DNA of 64,000 nt. Origin: Allobosea sp. (GTDB taxonomy: Bacteria > Pseudomonadota > Alphaproteobacteria > Rhizobiales > Beijerinckiaceae). Numbering within the stretch: position 1 is the first letter of the stretch; every line of letters starts with the position of its first letter. The translations under genes were made by a program, and so were the position numbers. A model generated the notes under the pieces. That model ran no database searches. It was not told where the DNA came from and saw nothing but the letters and a program-made list of their open reading frames with translations. Location of the stretch: positions 143,684 through 207,683 of the forward strand of contig NZ_JAFKFW010000006.1 of NCBI RefSeq assembly GCF_017308015.1, read 5' to 3'. Shown in pieces: positions 35,246 to 43,775 of this stretch.

Positions 35246-36841
35246 TCAGATCCCCCTGGAATCGCCGTCGGCGCGCGGATCGTGCATGGCCTCGACCCTG
35301 CCCCCGGTGTGTTTCACCAGCATGCCGGCATGGCCGAAGCTCTCGCAAGAGCTGCGGCCGCTTTCCGTGACCGGATGGCCGGCGGCATCGAGCCGCTCCA
35401 GCAGCGATGCGTCGAAGCGGTTCTCGACCTTGAGACTGGTGGAGCCGGCATCCCCAGTCTTGCCGAGGAGCCAGCGGGGCGCGGCGATGGCCGTGGCGAG
35501 GCTTTGGCCAGCGCGGTAGCGCGTCAGGAGCTGCGCCTGGATCTGTGGCTGGCCGTCGCCGCCCGTCGCGCCGTAAGCGAGCACGCGCCCGTCGTCGAAA
35601 CTGGCCAGAGCGGGGTTGAGCCTGTGGAAGGGCTTGCGGCCGGGTGCCAGCGGATTGACGGCATCCCTGTCGAGCGAGAAGGAGGCGCCCTGGCTCTGCC
35701 AGAGGATGCCGGTTGTCGGCAGCACGCAGCCCGAGCCATAGCTCCAACCGTTCGACTGGACATAGGAGACGGCGAGGCCGCCACCGTCGATCACGCCCAT
35801 CCAGACCGCGCTGCCGTCGTCCCCAAAGTCATGCGACGGCAACTTCGCCGCACGCTTGGCGTCGAGCGTGGCGGCCTCACGCAGCAGCGCGGTATCGCTC
35901 AGGAATTCGGCAGGCTGGCGGGAGAGATGAGACGGGTCGGCGACATAGCGGTCACGGATGGCAAAGGCGCGCTTCGTCGCCTCGATCAGCCCGTGATGAT
36001 GCTCGAAACTGTCGAGACGTACCTCGTCCAGGTGCTCGACGATGCCGAGGATCAGCAGCGAGGCCAGTCCCTGAGTCGGCGACGGCAGATTGGCGAGGTT
36101 GAGGCCGGGCAGTTTCAGCGTCAGCGGTACCACCGACCGGGCATGATAGCGCTCGAGATCGGTCCGGATGATCGGCGCACCGATGCGTTCGAGGTCGGCG
36201 GCGATCTCGCGGCCGATATCGCCGCGGTAGAAATCCTCCAACCCGGCATCGGCAAGATGCTGCAAGGTGGCGCCCAGCGCCTCCGGCCTACGGCGGGTGC
36301 CGGGCCCGGGCGGGGCGCCGTCGCTCCAGAAGCTGGAGACAAAGCCGGGGGCGGTCTTGAGGTCTTCCAGCGCGTGCGGCTGGGAACGGAGCTCCGAGTC
36401 AGAAACCGCGTAGCCTTCGCGGCAGTGGCTGACGGCATCCAGCAGCAATTCGCGCAGCGGCATGCGGCCGCCAAGGGAGCGCGAAAGCTCAAGAGCGAGC
36501 TGCCAGCCGCCGACGGCGCCTGCAACGGTCAGCGCGGCCTCCGGTCCGCGCGATGGGAGGATGTCGTAGCCCTTGCCGCGATAGCGCTCGATGGTGGCGA
36601 GCGAGCCGGCCGGGCCGCAGGCCTCGATGCCGTGCAGCCTGCCGCCGGGCTCATGCACCAGCCAGAAGCCGTCGCCGCCGATGCCGTTCAGATGCGGATA
36701 GACAACAGCGATCGTCGCAGCCATCGCGACCATGGCCTCGATGGCGTTGCCGCCTTCGGCCAGAATGGCCCGGCCCGCCTCGGAGGCGAGGCGATGAGGG
36801 GCCGCCACGGCGGCGGAAGCGAAGACGGGCGTATCCAGCAT
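35246..36841 (-). CDS. Gamma-glutamyltransferase-like protein lacking the catalytic threonine
   Basis: The 531-residue NTN-hydrolase-fold protein keeps GGT landmarks: AILAEGGNAIEAMVAMAAT near the N-terminus, LNGIGGDGFW, DFYRGDIG, and GCVLPTTGILWQ and RLNPALASF in the small-subunit region. Seen: at the autoproteolysis and nucleophile site, where intact GGT reads xTTHxS, this protein reads GSAVWMG with A345 (S344 before it). The other GGT in this window (58901-60496, also 531 residues) has Thr at 345. If the alignment holds, this protein may not self-process. It is the first gene of the nitrile operon and has no clear signal peptide. The substrate is unknown; a gamma-glutamyl or oxamate-type amide is possible. 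Confidence 0.8.
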   Translation of the reverse strand: MLDTPVFASAAVAAPHRLASEAGRAILAEGGNAIEAMVAMAATIAVVYPHLNGIGGDGFWLVHEPGGRLHGIEACGPAGSLATIERYRGKGYDILPSRGPEAALTVAGAVGGWQLALELSRSLGGRMPLRELLLDAVSHCREGYAVSDSELRSQPHALEDLKTAPGFVSSFWSDGAPPGPGTRRRPEALGATLQHLADAGLEDFYRGDIGREIAADLERIGAPIIRTDLERYHARSVVPLTLKLPGLNLANLPSPTQGLASLLILGIVEHLDEVRLDSFEHHHGLIEATKRAFAIRDRYVADPSHLSRQPAEFLSDTALLREAATLDAKRAAKLPSHDFGDDGSAVWMGVIDGGGLAVSYVQSNGWSYGSGCVLPTTGILWQSQGASFSLDRDAVNPLAPGRKPFHRLNPALASFDDGRVLAYGATGGDGQPQIQAQLLTRYRAGQSLATAIAAPRWLLGKTGDAGSTSLKVENRFDASLLERLDAAGHPVTESGRSSCESFGHAGMLVKHTGGRVEAMHDPRADGDSRGI

Positions 36842-36867
36842 CAGGACTTTTCAAGCGCGGAGATCAT

Positions 36868-36886
36868 GCCCATCTGCACGATGGGC
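36868..36886. promoter_or_regulatory. Possible operator before the nitrile operon
   Basis: GCCCAT and ATGGGC are exact inverted arms around 7 bases, 27-45 bp upstream of the GGT-like start. This suits a repressor site, but the arms are short and no regulator gene is adjacent. Confidence 0.3.
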
Positions 36887-36974
36887 GCGAATTTGTTGCA
36901 TGGGGCGGCAAGCTCCGCTAGGTGCGTGAGGCGCATGGCCACGTGAGGCGGTGGGCGCGTGAAGGAAGGACAGC

Positions 36975-37214
36975 ATGGCCGGACGGCATATGAACTGGCG
37001 CAACCTGATCATGGTCTCCTCGTTCGGGATCCTGATCGCCGTCGAGCTCTTCGGCGTGGCGCTGGCGGCCGGCTGGGCGCTGGCCGGTCTGTTCGATCTC
37101 GGCGCCATCTTCGAATACATCATGATGGCGATCTTCTCGGTCTTCGCCGGGTATGGCCTGGTCAACCTGATGCGCCGCATGCTCAAGATCGAACACCTCA
37201 CCGAGGTCGATTGA
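36975..37214 (+). CDS. Small inner-membrane protein with two helices
   Basis: The 79-residue protein has hydrophobic segments at about 12-35 and 42-62 with short charged ends. The ATG at 36975 has a GGAAGGA ribosome site. It stands alone between divergent and convergent neighbours. I know no function for it; it is a plausible conserved small membrane protein. Confidence 0.65.
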   Translation: MAGRHMNWRNLIMVSSFGILIAVELFGVALAAGWALAGLFDLGAIFEYIMMAIFSVFAGYGLVNLMRRMLKIEHLTEVD

Positions 37215-37232
37215 GACTTTTGGCCTTCCCGG

Positions 37233-37598
37233 TCAGTCGCAGATTTTCAGCGTGACCGGGTCGACATCAGCCGGAAGGTAATCTCCCATCGCGCGGCAGC
37301 CCGATGCCGTGCAGACGCGCCAGTCGGCGGTGGCACCCGAGCGACGCATCATCACTTCCTTGAGCGGTGGCAAGGTCGGGTGCCAACGCCAGAAGCCGTC
37401 GACGAGCTTCGCGCCGTCGGGGGGGTCCATCCCCGCCCCAGAACCCTCGATCCGGGCCTCGACGATTTCGAGTCCGGCGGGCGTCTCCCGCCAGACCTCC
37501 TCCCACAGCGTCTTCTGCACCGAATGGCGCCAGCCCAGCGTGATCTCGCCCTTGCCGAGCATCACCGCGAGCGCGCCGGCCGCGAGACACAGGCTCAT
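37233..37598 (-). CDS. DUF1850 domain protein
   Basis: The 121-residue protein has a short N-terminal hydrophobic stretch (MSLCLAAGALAVMLG) and the DUF1850 core ITLGWRHSVQKTLWEEVWRE, with the usual HSV motif and a C-terminal CTASGCRAMGDYLP. These proteins are encoded with fused TAXI-TRAP permeases. The start is the ATG at 37598, overlapping the permease stop as ATGA; an in-frame start at 37628 is less likely. Its role in the transporter is unknown. Confidence 0.85.
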   Translation of the reverse strand: MSLCLAAGALAVMLGKGEITLGWRHSVQKTLWEEVWRETPAGLEIVEARIEGSGAGMDPPDGAKLVDGFWRWHPTLPPLKEVMMRRSGATADWRVCTASGCRAMGDYLPADVDPVTLKICD

Positions 37599-39895
37599 GC
37601 GATGGCTGGCGCGCCTCGGGCCCGCCACAGATGCTGGCCGATCACCAGAGCCGCGAGGACAAAGCCGACCTCGTCGGTGACCGGCAGCGCCAGCACGAGC
37701 GAGAAGGCGGCGGCGGCCGCCAGGAGCCGTTCCCAGATCTCCAGGTCACGCTTCATGAAACCGATCGTTGCCGCACCCCAGAGGAAGATCGCCAACAGGG
37801 CTTTGACGATGATGTAGGTGGCTGCCGTCGCGTAGGCGAAGCCGCTCAGGCCTTGCACCGGCTGCAGCATCAGGGCGGGATCATAGACCGCCATGAACGG
37901 GATCACGAAGCCGGCCATCGCGATCTTGATAGCCTGGAAGCCGATCTTGAAGCCGGATTCCTTGGCGATCGGTGCTGCTGCGAAGGCGGCCAGCGCCACC
38001 GGCGGAGTCAGGTCCGCCATGATGCCGAAATAGAAGACGAACATGTGGCTGACGATCAGCGGCACGCCGAGCTTGAGCAGGATCGGGGCGGCGAGCGACG
38101 AGGTGATGATGTAGTTCGGAATGGTCGGGATGCCCATGCCGAGGATAAGGCTCACGACCATCGTCAGGATAAGCGCGAGGAACAGCGAATCCCGCCCGAC
38201 CGCGACGACGGCGTTGCCGAAAATCGTGCCGACGCCCGTCAATGTCATGGTGCCAATGACAATGCCGACAACTGCGCAGGCGACGCCAACGGGAATCGCC
38301 TGCCGGGCACCGTCCGCCAGAGCTTCGCGGCAAGCGGCGACCGTCTCGGCACCGCCCTTGCTGAAGAGGTTGACGAAGATGAGTCCGACGACCAGCGCGA
38401 CGATGACGAGGATGCCGTACCAGAAGAAGAGCCCGCAGAGCAGCCCGAGCCCGACCCAGAACAGGACGCGCACTGCCATTGGACCGATGCCGAGCGCGAA
38501 CGACCCGCCGAGGATCAGGACGACGGTGAGCGCGAGGCCCACCGAGCCCGAGAAGAGCGGGGTGTATCCTGCGAAGAGCAGATAGACGAGCACCGCCAGC
38601 GGCAGAATCAGATACCATTTCTCGACCAGTGCCTTGCCGGCGCTCGGCAAGGCGGAGCGCGGCATGCCGACGAGCCCGCGCTTGCCGGCCTCGAGATGCA
38701 CGGCGAGGAAGGCGGCAGTGTAGTAGAGGATCGCGGGGACGATCGCAGCCTGGACGACGGCCGCATAAGGCACGTCGATCGTCTCGGCCATGATGAAGGC
38801 GACGGCGCCCATAACCGGCGGCATGATCTGGCCGCCCATCGAGGCCGTCGCCTCGACGCCGCCAGCGAAGGCCGGGCGATAGCCGAAGCGTTTCATCAGG
38901 GGAATGGTGAACTGGCCGGTCGAAACGACATTGGCGACGCCGGAACCCGAGATCGTGCCCATCAGCGCGGAGGAGAAGACCGCGACCTTCGCCGGACCGC
39001 CGCGAGCGCTGCCGAAAAGCCCCATCGCGACATCGGTGAAGAGCTGGATCATGCCCGCCCGCTCGAGGAACGAGCCGAACAGGATGAAGAGGAAGATGAA
39101 GGTCGCAGAGACGCCGGTGGGCGTCGCATAGATGCCCTCGGTGCCGAAGGACATGTGCTCGATCACCTGCTCCAGCGAGTAGCCGCGATGGTTTAGCGGC
39201 GAGGGCAGATAGTTGCCGAGCAGGCAATAGGCGAGGAACAGGCCGGCGACGATGGGCAGGGCCGGCCCCATGAAGCGCCAGCAGATCAGGAACAGGATGG
39301 CGATTGCCGCGATGCCTACGACGAGATCGGCCTGCGTAACCTCGCCGGCGCGAGCGACCAGATCCTCGTAGAAGAACCAATGGTAGAGACCGATGCCGAA
39401 GCCGGCGACGGCGAGCCCCCAGGCGATCATAGCGCTGGCGCGCGATTGACTCTTGTGCTGGGCGAGGAGGCCGCCCGCCACGAGGCAAAGCATGCCGACG
39501 TGGAGCGTACGCAGGATCTGATTGGGCACAGATCCACCGAACCGCGCCAGCAATTCGAGGACGACCGCCATCGGAATCCAGGCCAGCAGCATCTCGGCCC
39601 AGGCCTTGCCGCGTGCCGCCTGAACGACGATCGCGACCAGCCAGAGTGCGATGGTAGCGCGCAGCAAGTCTATGATGTCGATGCCGGCGAAGCGATGATC
39701 GAGCGGGACATTGAAGGCGGTCGCGATCTGGAAGAGCGAAAAGGCCACGGCGATCCAGAACAGCAGGCGACCGGGCCAGCCGGGGCCGAAGCCGGGCGGC
39801 AGGCCGTGCTCGGGGTCGACGATCGGCTGCTGCGTCTCGACGGGCACGCCGCCGGTATCCGGCACGGCCAGAGGCTTGTGCTTGTCTTCGCTCAT
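37595..39895 (-). CDS. TRAP transporter fused permease (4TM/12TM, TAXI type)
   Basis: The 766-residue inner-membrane protein joins a small DctQ-like 4-helix part to a large DctM-like part. The large part has GSFLERAGMIQLFTDVAMGL and the conserved GSGVANVVSTGQFTIPLMKRFG (about 310-330), then GGQIMPPVMGAVAFIMAE and GMGIPTIPNYIITS. It uses sodium or proton gradients to import an organic acid delivered by the TAXI binding protein (39969). The start ATG at 39895 (MSEDKHKPLAVPD) is preferred over an upstream in-frame start, and it follows a terminator-like hairpin. Confidence 0.9.
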   Translation of the reverse strand: MSEDKHKPLAVPDTGGVPVETQQPIVDPEHGLPPGFGPGWPGRLLFWIAVAFSLFQIATAFNVPLDHRFAGIDIIDLLRATIALWLVAIVVQAARGKAWAEMLLAWIPMAVVLELLARFGGSVPNQILRTLHVGMLCLVAGGLLAQHKSQSRASAMIAWGLAVAGFGIGLYHWFFYEDLVARAGEVTQADLVVGIAAIAILFLICWRFMGPALPIVAGLFLAYCLLGNYLPSPLNHRGYSLEQVIEHMSFGTEGIYATPTGVSATFIFLFILFGSFLERAGMIQLFTDVAMGLFGSARGGPAKVAVFSSALMGTISGSGVANVVSTGQFTIPLMKRFGYRPAFAGGVEATASMGGQIMPPVMGAVAFIMAETIDVPYAAVVQAAIVPAILYYTAAFLAVHLEAGKRGLVGMPRSALPSAGKALVEKWYLILPLAVLVYLLFAGYTPLFSGSVGLALTVVLILGGSFALGIGPMAVRVLFWVGLGLLCGLFFWYGILVIVALVVGLIFVNLFSKGGAETVAACREALADGARQAIPVGVACAVVGIVIGTMTLTGVGTIFGNAVVAVGRDSLFLALILTMVVSLILGMGIPTIPNYIITSSLAAPILLKLGVPLIVSHMFVFYFGIMADLTPPVALAAFAAAPIAKESGFKIGFQAIKIAMAGFVIPFMAVYDPALMLQPVQGLSGFAYATAATYIIVKALLAIFLWGAATIGFMKRDLEIWERLLAAAAAFSLVLALPVTDEVGFVLAALVIGQHLWRARGAPAIA

Positions 39896-39916
39896 GTGCT
39901 GGTTCCACCCGCCAGA

Positions 39917-39945
39917 CAAAAGGGCGAGGCCCCGAGGCCCCGCCC
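39917..39945 (-). terminator. Intercistronic terminator/attenuator between TAXI protein and permease genes
   Basis: GGGCGAGGCC (39922-39931) and GGCCCCGCCC (39936-39945) pair with one A-C mismatch around CCGA. On the minus strand TTTT follows (39921-39918). It lies after the binding-protein stop and before the permease start, so it probably makes the binding protein more abundant than the permease. Confidence 0.6.
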
Positions 39946-39968
39946 GTGACCAAGACGCTTCTGACGGC

Positions 39969-40937
39969 TCAGGAGCCGACCTTCAGGCCTTTTTCCTTGA
40001 AGTACTTCGCAGCGCCCGGATGCAGCGGGATCGGCATGCCTTCCAGTGCGGTCTCCAGCTTGATCGCCTTGCCAGCCGCATGGGCGGCAGCAAGGTCGCC
40101 AAGGTTCTCGTACATCGACTTGGTCATCTGGTAGACGAGGTCTTCCTTCACGCCTTCATGGGTCACGAGGTAGTTGACGACCGCGGCAGCCTGCACCGGG
40201 GCGCTCTGGCCCGTATAGGTGTTGGCCGGGATCGTCGCCTTGACGAACGGCGCGCCAGCCTTGTCTACGACGGCAGCCGGCACCTCGACCACGGTGATCT
40301 CGACCGAAGTCGCGAGGTCGCGCAGCGAGGCGACGCCGAGGCCGGCGGATTGCAGGGTTGCGTCGAGCTGGCGATTCTTCATCAGCTCGACCGATTCGGC
40401 GAAGGGCAGGTACTCGATCTTGCCGAGATCCTTGTAAGACATGCCGGCGGCGGCGAGGATCGCGCGTGCGTTCAGCTCTGTGCCGGATTTCGGCGCGCCA
40501 ACCGAGAGGCGCTTGCCCTTGAGATCGGCCAGCGTCTTGATGCCGCTATCCTTCGAGGCGACGATCTGGACGTAGTTCGGATAGATCGCGGTGACGCCAC
40601 GTAGCTTCTTCAGTGGCGCCTTGAACCCGGCGTCCTCGTCTCCCCTCCAGGCGGCATCGAGCGAATCGCCGAGCGTGAAGGCGATCTCGCCCTTGCCTTG
40701 CTGCAGGAGCACGAGATTCTCGACCGAGGCCTTCGTAGCCTGAACGGTCGGCCGGGTGCCGGCGATCTTCTCGCCGTAGATCTTCGAGAGCGCCACGCCC
40801 ATCGGATAATAGACGCCCGAGGTGCCGCCGGTGAGGACGTTGATGAATTCCTCGGCCCTGGCAGTCGCGGGGGCGGCTGCGATCAGCGCTGCGGCGGCAA
40901 GGGCGGCGAGGCGGTGGCTACGGAACAGCGATTTCAT
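39969..40937 (-). CDS. TAXI-family TRAP transporter substrate-binding protein
   Basis: This 322-residue periplasmic protein has signal peptide residues 1-28 (cleavage near ARA). The mature start has FINVLTGGTSGVYYPMGVALSK, the TAXI signature, followed by TVQATKASVENLVLLQQGKGEIAFTLGD and YVQIVASKDSGIKTLADLKGKRL. Known ligands of the family include glutamate or other dicarboxylates and short organic acids. The ATG at 40937 has GGGAGAG upstream. It pairs with the fused permease. Confidence 0.92.
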   Translation of the reverse strand: MKSLFRSHRLAALAAAALIAAAPATARAEEFINVLTGGTSGVYYPMGVALSKIYGEKIAGTRPTVQATKASVENLVLLQQGKGEIAFTLGDSLDAAWRGDEDAGFKAPLKKLRGVTAIYPNYVQIVASKDSGIKTLADLKGKRLSVGAPKSGTELNARAILAAAGMSYKDLGKIEYLPFAESVELMKNRQLDATLQSAGLGVASLRDLATSVEITVVEVPAAVVDKAGAPFVKATIPANTYTGQSAPVQAAAVVNYLVTHEGVKEDLVYQMTKSMYENLGDLAAAHAAGKAIKLETALEGMPIPLHPGAAKYFKEKGLKVGS

Positions 40938-41163
40938 AGTCTCTCCCTGAGGCTCGCTCCGGCTGATCCGGCCGGTTGATCGGGTTTTTAGAGCATGTCG
41001 AACCGGAAAGGGGAAGCGCCCGACGACAGGCGGCCGTCCGCCTTTAGCCGAAAGGCCGGACTGGTTTCGCCACGATTGGCTGCCTATCTCCCGTTTCGCG
41101 CGGCGGCCGCTGTAGATGAGCAGGACCGGCCATGCACCCGAGTAACGAGCGATCAGGAACGAC

Positions 41164-42798
41164 ATGCACGACCGTGCCGAGCAGGGTAGCAGCCAGAGGC
41201 TTCGCCTCGACCGACGGACTCTTCTCGCAGGTGCGGGTGCGACGGCAACGCTTGCCGCACTCGGTTTCGCGCCGGAAGCGCTGGCGCAGCAGGGGCTGAA
41301 GCTCGGCGATGCCAGTGATTTCACCTTCGAGGCGCTGAAGGCGCGAGCCAAGGAGATGGCGGCTAAGCCTTATCAGGCCCCACCTAGCCCGCGGCCCGAG
41401 GTGATGCAGCGGATCGACTATGACGCCCATGGCAAGATCAGGTTCAAGCCGGAGGCGGCGCTCTGGGCGGATGGACCCTCGCCCTGGCCGGTGACTTTCT
41501 TCCATCTCGGCCGCTTCTTCCAGAAGCCGGTCAGGATGCATGTCGTCGAGGGCGGGAAGGCGCGCGAGATCGTCTACGACGCCAGTTATTTCGAGATGCC
41601 GGCCAATTCACCGGCCCGCGATCTGCCGGCCGGGGCGGGTTTCGCCGGTTTCCGCTTGCAGGAGAGCCGCAGCGGCCACCCTGGCCGCGATGGCGGGGCG
41701 CTCGACTGGAAGACGAACGATTGGGTCGCCTTCCTCGGTGCCTCCTATTTCCGGGCCATCGGCGAGCTCTACCAGTACGGCCTGTCGGCGCGCGGCGTCG
41801 CGATCGACCCGGCGGTTTCCGGCAAGCTGGAGGAGTTTCCCGACTTCACCCATATTTGGCTGGAGACGCCGCAGGCGGGCGCCGAGCATGTCGCCGTCTA
41901 CGCCTTGCTCTCGGGGCCGAGCATCGCCGGCGCCTATCGCTTCCGCATGCATCGCGGCAAGGGCGTCACTATGGAGATCGAGACCGCGCTGCATCTGCGC
42001 AAGGACGTCTCGCGGCTGGGCATCACGCCACTGACCTCGATGTTCTGGTATTCCGAGACCGCGAAGCAGACGGCGATCGACTGGCGCCCCGAGGTGCATG
42101 ATTCCGACGGGCTCGCCCTCTGGACCGGGCCGGGCGAGCGCGCCTGGCGCCCCCTGAACAATCCGCCGCACACTATGGCCTCTGCCTTCGTGGACAGCGA
42201 TCCGCGCGGCTTCGGCCTGATGCAGCGCGACCGCGAGACCGGGCATTATCTCGATGGGGTGCATTACGAGCGCCGCCCGAGCCTATGGGTCGAGACCGAT
42301 GGACAGTGGGGCAGGGGCTCCGTCCAGCTTGTCGAGATCCCCACCGACGACGAGATCCACGACAATATCGTCGCTATGTGGGTGCCCGAAGGCCCTGCGA
42401 AGGCCGGCAACGCCTATAATTTCCGCTACAAGCTGCACTGGCTCGCCGATGAGCCTTTCCCGACGCAGCTTGGTCGGGTCGTCGCCACGCGACTGGGCAA
42501 TGGTGGCCAGCCGGGAACGGCGCGGCCGCGCGGCGTGCGCAAGTTCATGGTCGAGTTTCTCGGACCGGCGCTGGAGGCGGTTCCCTTCGGCGTGAAGCCC
42601 GAGGTGGTGCTTTCGACCTCGCGCGGCAGCTTCTCCTATATCTTTGCGGAGGCCATGCCGGACGATGTGCCCGGCCATTGGCGGGCCCAGTTCGACCTTA
42701 CCGTTGGCGGCAGCGATCCCGTCGAGATGCGCTGCTATCTCAAGGCCGGTGATACCGTGCTGACCGAGACCTGGCTCTACCAGTACCTGCCGTTCTAA
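41164..42798 (+). CDS. Glucan biosynthesis protein, OpgG/OpgD (MdoG/MdoD) family
   Basis: The 544-residue protein is exported by a Tat signal (LDRRTLLAGAGATATLAALG, R17-R18, cleavage near ALAQQ). The family parts start FTFEALKARAKEMAAKPYQAP, then ALWADGPSPWPVTFFHLGRFFQKPVRMHVV, the C-terminal Ig-like DDVPGHWRAQFDLTVGG, and SFSYIFAEAMP. OpgG/OpgD shape the beta-glucan backbone of osmoregulated periplasmic glucans. The Tat signal is a feature of OpgD, so that branch is favoured. No opgH glucosyltransferase gene is in the window. Confidence 0.93.
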   Translation: MHDRAEQGSSQRLRLDRRTLLAGAGATATLAALGFAPEALAQQGLKLGDASDFTFEALKARAKEMAAKPYQAPPSPRPEVMQRIDYDAHGKIRFKPEAALWADGPSPWPVTFFHLGRFFQKPVRMHVVEGGKAREIVYDASYFEMPANSPARDLPAGAGFAGFRLQESRSGHPGRDGGALDWKTNDWVAFLGASYFRAIGELYQYGLSARGVAIDPAVSGKLEEFPDFTHIWLETPQAGAEHVAVYALLSGPSIAGAYRFRMHRGKGVTMEIETALHLRKDVSRLGITPLTSMFWYSETAKQTAIDWRPEVHDSDGLALWTGPGERAWRPLNNPPHTMASAFVDSDPRGFGLMQRDRETGHYLDGVHYERRPSLWVETDGQWGRGSVQLVEIPTDDEIHDNIVAMWVPEGPAKAGNAYNFRYKLHWLADEPFPTQLGRVVATRLGNGGQPGTARPRGVRKFMVEFLGPALEAVPFGVKPEVVLSTSRGSFSYIFAEAMPDDVPGHWRAQFDLTVGGSDPVEMRCYLKAGDTVLTETWLYQYLPF

Positions 42799-42821
42799 GC
42801 GGGGACAGCTGCGGAATCGCC

Positions 42822-42850
42822 TTGCTCCGGCACGAGCGTAACATTATATC
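42822..42850 (+). promoter_or_regulatory. Promoter of the zinc-uptake operon
   Basis: TTGCTC (42822-42827) and TATATC (42845-42850) are spaced exactly 17 bp, a reasonable sigma-70 fit. A start site 6-7 bp after the -10 would fall at about 42857-42858, on the ATG of the small peptide. This would give a leaderless mRNA. The -10 lies inside the Zur-like box. Confidence 0.5.
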
Positions 42851-42855
42851 GTTTC
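42838..42855. promoter_or_regulatory. Zur-like operator 1
   Basis: GTAACATTATATCGTTTC differs from the copy before znuA (44651-44668, GAAACGTTATATCGTTTC) at 3 of 18 positions. The outer arms make a partial palindrome and the site covers the -10 of the putative promoter. Its place before zinc-transport genes fits Zur; the exact regulator (Zur, Mur or another Fur-family protein) is inferred. Confidence 0.65.
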
Positions 42856-42857
42856 CC

Positions 42858-43007
42858 ATGGCTCACGCGCACGCCCACCACACACATCGCGCCGCCTCGG
42901 AGGCTCCGGGGTGGTCGCTGTTGCGTTTGTCGGCAGGGACGCGCGTGGGATTGGCCGCCGCTGTCGTCGCCTTCCTCTGGCTGGCGACGCTGGCCGTGAT
43001 CCTGTGA
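42858..43007 (+). CDS. 49-residue His-rich single-pass membrane peptide
   Basis: The frame starts MAHAHAHHTHRAASEAP, with five His in the first 10 residues, and ends with a hydrophobic segment (VGLAAAVVAFLWLATLAVIL). The first candidate start, TTG at 42822, would put the operator within the gene. The ATG at 42858 follows 2 bp after the operator and has no ribosome site, which suits a leaderless message. Its stop overlaps the GTG candidate of znuC (GTGA at 43004-43007). I know no described family; metal binding at the membrane is a guess from composition and operon. Confidence 0.6.
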   Translation: MAHAHAHHTHRAASEAPGWSLLRLSAGTRVGLAAAVVAFLWLATLAVIL

Positions 43008-43018
43008 GTTTGCGTTCG

Positions 43019-43753
43019 ATGTCCGCCATCCGTCTGACCGACCTGACGCTCGGCTATGATCGCCATCCGGCGGTGCATCACCTCTCCGGCGAGATCGCGG
43101 CCGGGAGCCTGACCGCCATCGTCGGGCCGAACGGTGCTGGCAAGTCGACCCTGCTCAAGGGCATCGCTGGGGCGCTCGCGCCGCTCTCCGGCGGCGTTGC
43201 GCTCGCCAAGGGCAAGCGGCTCGCCTATCTCCCGCAATCGGCCGATCTCGATCGCTCCTTCCCGATCCATGTCTATGATCTCGTCGCCATGGGGCTGTGG
43301 AATCGGGCCGGCATCTTCGGCCGGATCGGTGCGGGCGCCGCGCACAAGATCGAGCACGCGATTGCGGCCGTTGGCCTTACAGGTTTCGAGCGCCGCCCGA
43401 TCAGCACGCTCTCCGGCGGACAAATGCAGCGGGTGCTGTTCGCGCGGCTCCTGCTGCAGGACGCCGACGTGATCCTGCTGGATGAACCTTTCACCGCGAT
43501 CGATGCGCGCACGACGGCCGACCTGCTCGAACTCGTCCGGCGCTGGCATGGCGAGAACCGTACCGTCGTCGCCGTGCTGCACGATATCGAGACGGTCCGG
43601 CAGGCCTTTCCGCAGACATTGCTGCTGGCGCGCGAGGCCGTGGCCTGGGGCGAGACCGCGACCGTGCTGACGCCCGAGAATTTGCTGAAGGCGCGACGCA
43701 TGGTCGAAGCCTTCGACAGCCACGCCGCTCCATGCCAGCGTGACGCGGCCTGA
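43019..43753 (+). CDS. znuC: Zinc-type metal ABC transporter ATPase
   Basis: The 244-residue ATPase of the Mn/Zn (cluster 9) ABC family has Walker A GPNGAGKST (36-44), signature LSGGQMQRVLFARLL and Walker B DVILLDEP, followed by the His of the switch in AVLHDIE. The start is the ATG at 43019; a GTG at 43004 overlaps the preceding small gene and would suit translational coupling. It powers the ZnuB channel. Zinc rather than manganese is inferred from the operator boxes and His-rich partners. Confidence 0.92.
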   Translation: MSAIRLTDLTLGYDRHPAVHHLSGEIAAGSLTAIVGPNGAGKSTLLKGIAGALAPLSGGVALAKGKRLAYLPQSADLDRSFPIHVYDLVAMGLWNRAGIFGRIGAGAAHKIEHAIAAVGLTGFERRPISTLSGGQMQRVLFARLLLQDADVILLDEPFTAIDARTTADLLELVRRWHGENRTVVAVLHDIETVRQAFPQTLLLAREAVAWGETATVLTPENLLKARRMVEAFDSHAAPCQRDAA

Positions 43754-43775
43754 TTCGCGCAAACAGGCCCAGCCG

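Noticed and set aside
37631-39196. 521-residue + strand open frame opposite the TRAP permease
   Set aside because: Highly charged (Asp/Glu/Arg/His) antisense of a membrane-protein gene; no motif.
41044-41541. Minus-strand open frame across the start of the glucan protein gene
   Set aside because: No family likeness and it overlaps the Tat signal and N-terminus of a clear gene.
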